A DNA stretch of 13,500 nt. Source: Glandiceps talaboti. Taxonomy: Eukaryota; Hemichordata; Enteropneusta; Spengelidae. The number at the start of each line of letters is the position of its first letter. Position 1 is the stretch's first letter. Both the position numbers and the translations under genes were made by a program. The notes under the pieces are model-generated. The model was not told the DNA's origin. It worked only from the letters and a program-made list of their open reading frames with translations, and made no database searches. This document shows, piece after piece, positions 1-13,500 of this stretch. The stretch is taken from contig NC_135554.1 of the NCBI RefSeq assembly GCF_964340395.1, forward strand, positions 24,474,592 to 24,488,091. The letters run 5' to 3'.

Positions 1-41
1 ATGTACTAGGCCCGGTTTGTCTGATGTCAAAAGTCTGTGCT

Positions 42-143
42 TATGTATGTATGTATGTATGTATGTATGTATGTATGTATGTATGTATGTATGTATGTAT
101 GTATGTATGTATGTATGTATGTATGTATGTATGTATGTATGCG

Positions 144-182
<39 letters not shown>
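42..182. repeat. (ATGT)n microsatellite followed by (GT)n
   Basis: About 25 near-perfect ATGT units run from 42 to 140. The array then passes through a GCGTGTGTGC transition into a (GT)n dinucleotide run to about 182. The open frames through it encode only reiterated Y-V-C-M or T-H-I residues and are artefacts of the repeat. The same tetranucleotide, in reverse orientation, recurs at 4670-4846 and 11619-11714. Confidence 0.97.
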
Positions 183-184
<2 letters not shown>

Positions 185-640
185 CTATATCACCATTTTC
201 TATAGAACAACTGGGCCAATTCAAAAAAAAATTTATACACGTGTTCGGTAGGGTAATGGCAAGAACTGCTTAGGTTTCGGTAAACAACCAGGAATATTAA
301 TTAGCAATTTACGTAATTAATGGTTTTCGGTAATTAAGCTATATCTCAAGAATGCACGCTTCAAATTCATTAAAACTTGGTACATACATTTGGGATACCT
401 AAGCACATCTGCCCTAAAAGTATTAGGGCCTTAAAACTCTTTCTACGGAGTGCTATGTTACAACGTCCTATAAAGCTTCACATTACATGTTCTGGTTGGC
501 CAGGAGATTGCTACAGCAAGGGGCAAAGAGCAATCAATAAGAAAAAAATAACTTATTGCATATGTTCTGTTTTATTCAAACAATTGTCTGTAGGAATGAG
601 AATCTCAAAACTTTGCCCTTACGGAAGGCATTCAGTTTAA
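183..640. other. No gene seen; dispersed-repeat-like sequence
   Basis: No exon with family similarity or convincing splice sites is visible. The stretch 296-400 (TTAGCAATTTACGTAATTAA, then TATCTCAAGAATGCACG and an AACTTGGTACA box) has the look of an old interspersed repeat of invertebrate genomes. That is an impression, not a database match. A weak 87-codon open frame at 377-640 shows no recognisable domain. Confidence 0.45.
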
Positions 641-1846
641 ATCTGGTTATCGAACGTTCTGGAAGGCATTGTTGTTATTAGACTAAGAGACCACATCGCT
701 TCAATTCCTTATACGAACCTTTACAATCGGCTTACAAACCTAGTCATTGTTACAAATGACATTCTACGTGCTCTTGATTCTAAGCATGATGTGCTTTTAG
801 TTTTGTTAGATTTTTCCGCTGCTTTTGATACAGTTAATCACAAGCTTTTGTTAACTCGCTTGCGTGATCGTCTAGGTATCACTGGTAATGCATTGAGGTG
901 GTTTAAATCTTATCTTTCCGAGGCTGATCGTAGACAATCTGTAATATCATAAACTCTCAGGCTGCTGAGTCACCCTATTACCCTCTTGATACATGTGCAC
1001 TTCAAGGCTCGGTCTTTGGCCCGAGTTTGTTCAAAGTTTACACATATCCTTTGGGCGACGTGGTTGCTAGTCATGGATGTAAATACCATTTCCACGCCGA
1101 TGACTTCAATTTGTACATGTCTTTCCTTTGATACAGTTAGAAATCTTGAATGGTGTATTTCGGATGTCATCATAGTAGCTTGGATGTCTTCGAATTTCCT
1201 TTGCCTTAATGACGATAAAACAGAATTTATTATTTTTTCTTGGGAATTATGAACCTGCTTACAATGGCACAAACAAATTCGTATTGGTAAAGCGTTGATT
1301 TCTGTCCAGTGTCAGGCAAAGAGCCTCGGCGCCATCCTTGATTATTGTCTCACCAATATCTGTCTAGGTCTGCCACTGAACAACAAGTCCATTCGCTTAT
1401 TTCCTCTCGCATTGATTCGTGAAATTCATTGTTACATGGTATACCTCAGTAATCTATAAATCGCATTCAACATGTACAAAATGTTGCAACCAGATCTAGA
1501 ATTATTTCACGTTATGTTCATATCACACCACTTCTACAGGAATTACATTGGTTGCCTGTAAGTCAGCATATTATTTATAAGATTTAGTCATCAATTTTAA
1601 ATAATCTTCATGGTTCTGGTCCTCCATATCTTAGCGAGTCGGTCAGTCTCTATGTCCCGGGGCATAGTCCACGTTCCGCTGATCATATTAAACTTAGTAC
1701 CGATACATCCAGGACAAAAAACACATATTCGTGTTGCTTCCCCAGTTTTATGGAATGCTGTCCCTCTCCAAATCCGTAGTTGTGATAATTTCAATGTTTT
1801 TAAACGTATGCTGAAAACGTATCATTTTAATCTTGCCTTCTCTTAG
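641..1846 (+). pseudogene. LINE ORF2 reverse transcriptase remnant (multiple frameshifts and stops)
   Basis: This would have encoded the RT that copies the element RNA at the nicked target site. Frame 2 at 641 reads WLSNVLEGIVV; frame 1 at 709 reads LYEPLQSAYKPSH. After an apparent small deletion, frame 2 resumes at 749 with VTNDILRALDSKHD and continues through motif A (LLDFSAAFDTVNHKLL, catalytic Asp codon 809-811). Motif B (LQGSVFGPSLF) is in frame 1 at 1000. Motif C (HADDFNLYM, Asp-Asp at 1099-1104) is in frame 1. WMSSNFLCLNDDKTEFIIF follows in frame 2 (about 1180-1237). ITPLLQELHWLPVSQHIIYK lies near 1530-1582, with an in-frame TAG at 1585. The last part (ASPVLWNAVPLQIRS... to the stop at 1846) is the usual LINE C-terminal tail. 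The catalytic DD pair survives but the frame is broken at least four times. Confidence 0.85.
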
Positions 1847-1995
1847 ATCTGGAATTTGGAATTTAGTATTGATACTTTTATGCTTGTTTTGTATTTTAAG
1901 CAGCTTTGATCACTGTCTCTGTGGATTTTAGTCGCTATATCAATTAAATTATTACTGTCATTCATCATTGTTATTTGATATTATTATTAACAATA
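641..1995 (+). mobile_element. Decayed, 5'-truncated CR1/L2-like LINE retrotransposon
   Basis: Remains of the second open reading frame of a non-LTR retrotransposon are followed by a short 3' UTR and an ATT-rich tail (about 1935-1995; CGCTATATCAATTAAATTATT, then ATTATTATTAAC). Such a tail is typical of CR1/L2-group elements, which prime on short 3' repeats instead of poly(A). Recognisable blocks occur in the right order: a pre-motif-A segment, RT motifs A, B and C, the thumb, and the C-terminal region. Several frameshifts and stop codons separate them. The first ORF, the endonuclease domain and the N-terminal part of the RT are absent, so the copy is 5' truncated and dead. The left edge is where similarity fades, not a verified terminus. 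Confidence 0.85.
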
Positions 1996-2403
1996 CGACA
2001 CATCTTACAGTCTATATATTTCATTCATGATTATGATTTATAACAATTAAAAACATTCAGATGAAAGGGAGACGAAAATTGGTTGTCTTGCTATGATTTG
2101 AGTCCCCTATTACAATCTTAGAAATTACTCCGTTCTGATGAAAATGGAAAAAATCATAAAGTATTGACAACATTTATCATACATAGGCTAAAAAGAAAGA
2201 ATAGACAAAACAAGAACTAGCTAGACCTAGAGATAAATAATATACAAAACATAGACTGAATAGTTGCATAGGAACCAGTTTCATTGACACTGTGAATAAA
2301 AATGTACTCAAGCAATGGAAATCATCTGCTCTTTTCCCATTCTGCTTGAGTGTGATTGTGTGACAACAGAAATTGATTCAAATATTTTACTTCTTCGAAA
2401 TGT
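1996..2403. other. Upstream region of the fax-like gene; no gene seen
   Basis: This AT-rich spacer lies between the LINE tail and the first coding exon. It should contain the 5' UTR and possibly the promoter or an upstream intron of the downstream gene, but no TATA box, initiator or other element stands out enough to call. An in-frame TGA at 2374-2376 closes the frame of the first exon upstream. Confidence 0.5.
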
Positions 2404-5337
<2,934 letters not shown>

Positions 5338-5815
5338 AAATGTCATAGACATAGCTGTCTAACCATCCATTACATAGTAGAAAACAAATGAAAACAGTGA
5401 TTTGTTTCAACTGTAGTGGATAAAAACTGTTACAGTACTCTACCAAGTGCAGGTTGATCATGCATTTACGTCAGTTTGGCTTTGATCTCATCCTGAAGAT
5501 TAGACACTATGACAACCCTCCCTGGCTTCACTAAATTGTTCTTTTGTTCTTACTATACTTCGACAGAGTGGATAGTCCAATCCCCCTACACGGTGCTCTC
5601 TTGTCGGGTAATATAAAGGTAGACAAACCCCTCTATGTACTGGGCAAACTGGCGACACCAATGGTTTGACGAGGGAGTACCGCACAGGGACATTGGCTTC
5701 TCTTTCAGTACAGTAGATATAAAAATACAATTAAGAGAAGCCAGTGAGGATTGTCAGAAGGTCTAATATTTTACACAGTAGGATTGGACTAGCTGTTATG
5801 TGAAATTAGATGTAA

Positions 5816-5829
5816 CCCCCCCCCCCCCC
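5816..5829. repeat. Poly(C) run of 14
   Basis: Fourteen consecutive C residues occur between TGTAA and GAATATT. This is a simple homopolymer, whose exact length is prone to sequencing and assembly error. Confidence 0.95.
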
Positions 5830-6326
5830 GAATATTTGACGTACTAGATAACGAGGGCTATATATGATAGTCTACGAGAATGCAAACAACCAGAAAATTG
5901 CTTTGGAAGAAGTTCATGATATGTATTCTCGAGTACGTCATTGTCAGTTTACATGTAAATCATGGGGAAAATATTGATGAACTCGAGACAGTTTCAAAAA
6001 CAAAGAAAAACATCAAGTCTTTACCTTCGGGTATACTTCCATGGTTAAGTTGTGTGGGTTTAACGAATACTGCACAATTATATGTTTTAGAATTAATATT
6101 ATGTAAAATACAAGTGGTCGGTGTGTTTAAAAGGAACTTTGGTTCCTTGATTAGATCACAAGATAGATTTTAGCGAATGTATTTGTATGGAAACAAAAAT
6201 ATTGCCTTCATGTAGATATTTACTTAATACTTCCCTATGGGACATGAATTGAGCTTTTATTTTATTTTGTTATTTTGGCTGAGTATGGTAGGGCAATGTG
6301 TAGAAATATAAAATATTGATGTGAAG

Positions 6327-6332
6327 AATAAA
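6327..6332 (+). promoter_or_regulatory. Candidate polyadenylation signal of the fax-like gene
   Basis: AATAAA is followed within about 40 bases by GTGT- and T-rich sequence (AGTGTAAAATGCG, ATTGTCC, CTTCTTTG), as expected downstream of a cleavage site. It lies 990 bases past the stop codon and is the first exact hexamer on this strand. Without transcript data the assignment is tentative. Confidence 0.35.
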
Positions 6333-6350
6333 ATATTAATAGTGTAAAAT

Positions 6351-8210
6351 GCGTCAGATTGTCCATGCCTCTTCTTTGATGTCACATGAAAAGTGATATT
6401 ACAATTCGTGAACGTTTTATTCGTGAAAATGTATATATGGTAGTCTAGTAATTGCCAACGCTAACTTTAAAACAATTAACAGCAAATACATATTTTCAAA
6501 AGCTTCCGACTCCATGCACAATACTTATATTTTCTGAGTCATTCAAAGTAAACCATAACGGATCAGTGATATCAAACGGTAATTTATCAAAGGATTTTAT
6601 TGATCTTGTCAGAAAGTACTTAGTCACTTCAAATCAACTCTTTCCACCCCCACATATATAGAGCCATAAAAACCCTGAACATAATGACTTTAAAATTTCT
6701 GCTTGGAATAAAAAAAGAACCATATACAAAATTTACAAATTTACAGGCAAATTCTCTTTTGTGGAATTTTGATCAGAAATTAGGTTTTTTCTTCTTCTGT
6801 TATTTTCTTTTGTAAAATCTGCAACTTGAAGTCTTTGAAGTATATTACCCAAATATTGCCAACAGTTCTCAATTGAACAGTACATCTTAGTTAATAACCG
6901 CTGTCCTCTTTGCGGCAATGCATACTTATAGTCGTAAACTACTGTCCTCTTTACGGCATTGTAATTATAATTTGAATGTACATCTATTTAGTTAAAAATA
7001 AAGTCTGAATGTTTCAAAGATAAAATATGACTAGTTTGAACTTCGGGAATATGCATGGTAAAATAGCAAATTCTTGAAATATTTCATACACAAGGAAAAT
7101 CAAGTCCGAGCGTCTTTAGGGTGAAAGTGTGTGTACAGTAAATGGTGTAAACTGTTATTGCGAAAAATGAGAGAAAGTTGAGAATATATATATATATAAT
7201 TTATCGAATCAAACGTAACCTAAGATAAAATGATGTCCATATAATAATGTTATACAAAGATAACAAATAGCTGGGAAAATGCCTCAAAAATAGATAAAAC
7301 CCAAACCCCTTCAAATGGCATTATGCAGTAGATTATGGTCTACCTTTGGAGAGGAGTATATTTCTTCCACCTCAACACAGGCGTAAAAAAAACATTCCTG
7401 CAAGTAAAACAACTTTTGCCATGTCATACAATGACAATGTAATGATAAAGATTCTTTACACACTGACAAGTTCAATGAAAAAAATGAAACATTGCCATGC
7501 TAACCAAAAATGTTGTATTAGATGTCGTTTTAGCCCATACCTCAACATGCAAACAAAAGACAAAAGACTGATATAAACAAATTCCTTTTCTTAAAAAAAT
7601 GAGAAAGTACCTTAATATATTTTTGGTCTATTTTAAGTACACAAACTTATTATCCTTGTGTACCATCTTTAAAAGAAACCATTTTAATCATATTGCGTAA
7701 TTTGATTCAAAAAATGTAATTCTATATAATATGTATCAAAAGTACACCAATGAATAGGACATTTATTTGGAACAAAATGGTGAGAAATATTGACAGGAAA
7801 TACAAACCAACGAGTGTCATAAAAGCAGCGCCTCATAACAAATCTACAAGGGCTGTGGGATCCGTGACCGATCGCGGCCAACGAAGTAGTACTAAGTATA
7901 GTAGTCTCATTTTAATATATTGAAAGGTATGAAAATATTTGAAAACTGAATGTTTTGAGTGATATTTGGAAAATTACTCTTTTGAATAATTATCAAATAT
8001 TCATATTATTGACAGTGGTTATTAAAATTGCTGCAATAATAATTTCTATAATAGAAAGAAATTGTAAAATCATAGAGAATATTAAGTTAAACGACTTTGA
8101 TTGAAAATGATTACTTCCAAATGATGTTATTGAAGATATCACAAATCCTTTAAATACATTGTTTCACGAATATCTCAATTTTTATACTTCACGATTTTTT
8201 CTCTCACAAT
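6351..8210. other. Intergenic region between two convergent genes; no gene seen
   Basis: AT-rich DNA with frequent stops in all frames. Short open frames at 6452-6661, 7346-7576 (+) and 6733-6918, 7684-7881 (-) have no family resemblance and no supporting splice sites. The right part must contain the 3' UTR of the ABC-transporter gene, which reads leftward. Apart from the small duplication at 6899-6962 and a short (TA)n at about 7185-7199, nothing distinctive is seen. Confidence 0.5.
6899..6962. repeat. Short direct duplication
   Basis: CTGTCCTCTTTGCGGCAATG (6901-6920) recurs as CTGTCCTCTTTACGGCATTG (6942-6961) at a spacing of 41 bases, with two mismatches. The sequences that follow the two copies are only weakly similar. 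It is probably a local slippage or duplication event in intergenic DNA. Confidence 0.7.
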
Positions 8211-13100
<4,890 letters not shown>

Positions 13101-13500
13101 CTGCAATGTTAGGAGATACTCAATACAACATCTTACGAATTGACAATGGCTGAGCAATAACTTTCGCTAAAATCAACACCTACTCATTCAAATAAGGTAC
13201 AGGACAAATTTCCCCGAAAAATTAAAGTTCTTCAGAATTCAATTCTCTCCAAACTTTGCCATATGAAAGATTATTCCTGGTTTTGAAATAAGAAAAAGAA
13301 GTTTGGAATTCACCGTATTGTTTTCAAGGATATCGCCAATCATTTATTTTCGTATGGACTTATTAGCAGCCATATTGGATTCCAAATGGCTTAATAATTT
13401 TGATATTCATTTTGACCTATATTTAAAAAGTTCGTATGGTTACCCATGATTTTTGAAACTGATAATGGGTTGGCATTTTATAACACTTCAGAACCCCTAA
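13101..13500 (-). other. Intron upstream of exon A; nothing seen
   Basis: This should be the intron leading back to the preceding TMD2 exon of the ABCC5-like gene. No segment encoding membrane helices with a plausible donor is visible, so that exon lies beyond the window. Confidence 0.55.

Larger units (their letters stand above)
5338..6350 (+). other. Presumed 3' UTR of the fax-like gene
   Basis: No further coding exon is needed after the TGA at 5337. The first canonical AATAAA on this strand after the stop is at 6327, giving a possible 3' UTR of about 1 kb. The stretch 5470-5730 is richer in GC and pyrimidine blocks than its surroundings and may be an old repeat. A 97-codon open frame at 5880-6173 shows no recognisable domain and is not called as a gene. 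Confidence 0.4.

Noticed and set aside
42-182. Open frames of 60-78 codons encoding Cys/Tyr/Met- or Thr/His/Ile-rich repeats
   Set aside because: They are translations of the ATGT/GT microsatellite in all frames; the same happens at 3913-4402, 4609-4991 and 11601-11887.
986-1252. Stand-alone 88-codon gene and its antisense 100-codon frame (970-1272)
   Set aside because: The plus frame is one shifted fragment of the LINE reverse transcriptase (it ends in LNDDKTEFIIF); the antisense frame is its shadow.
5880-6173. 97-codon plus-strand open frame
   Set aside because: No recognisable domain, no splice context, AT-rich composition, and it lies inside the presumed 3' UTR of the upstream gene; an open frame this long can occur by chance.

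Overview
This is intron-rich animal nuclear DNA, most likely from an invertebrate. It is AT-rich, carries long tetranucleotide microsatellites and a decayed CR1/L2-type LINE, and its protein-coding information is cut into short exons with clear GT-AG boundaries. It holds no operons, ribosome-binding sites or other prokaryotic features. The phylum cannot be fixed from sequence alone; a marine lophotrochozoan or invertebrate deuterostome would fit.

Layout. 1-640: an (ATGT)n/(GT)n microsatellite, then repeat-like sequence without a gene. 641-about 1995: the 3' part of a broken non-LTR retrotransposon on the + strand, with recognisable reverse-transcriptase blocks in several frames and an ATT-rich tail. 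2404-5337 (+): a complete five-exon gene for a 285-residue failed-axon-connections/metaxin-like protein (GST-fold family). Its introns hold a minisatellite built from the end of exon 1, an inverted repeat, and (GATA)n, (CAGA)n/(CTGA)n and (ACAT)n microsatellites. 5338-8210: 3' UTR and intergenic DNA with no supportable gene. 8211-13100 (-): the last seven exons in view of an ABCC5/MRP5-like ABC exporter (302 residues: the end of the second membrane domain, all of the second nucleotide-binding domain and the C-terminus). The rest of that gene lies beyond the right edge.

The two genes are convergent, tail to tail, about 2.9 kb apart. Nothing in the sequence links their functions: one is a GST-fold protein of the fax/CDR type, the other a multispecific organic-anion exporter.

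I found no new enzymatic or defence system. The most unusual feature is in the fax-like gene. The last 36 coding bases of exon 1 together with its splice donor have been amplified into a roughly 43-bp tandem array running into intron 1, leaving several extra potential GT or GC donors. All exon joins below were made by eye from splice consensus, reading-frame continuity and remembered family similarity; no alignment was run.
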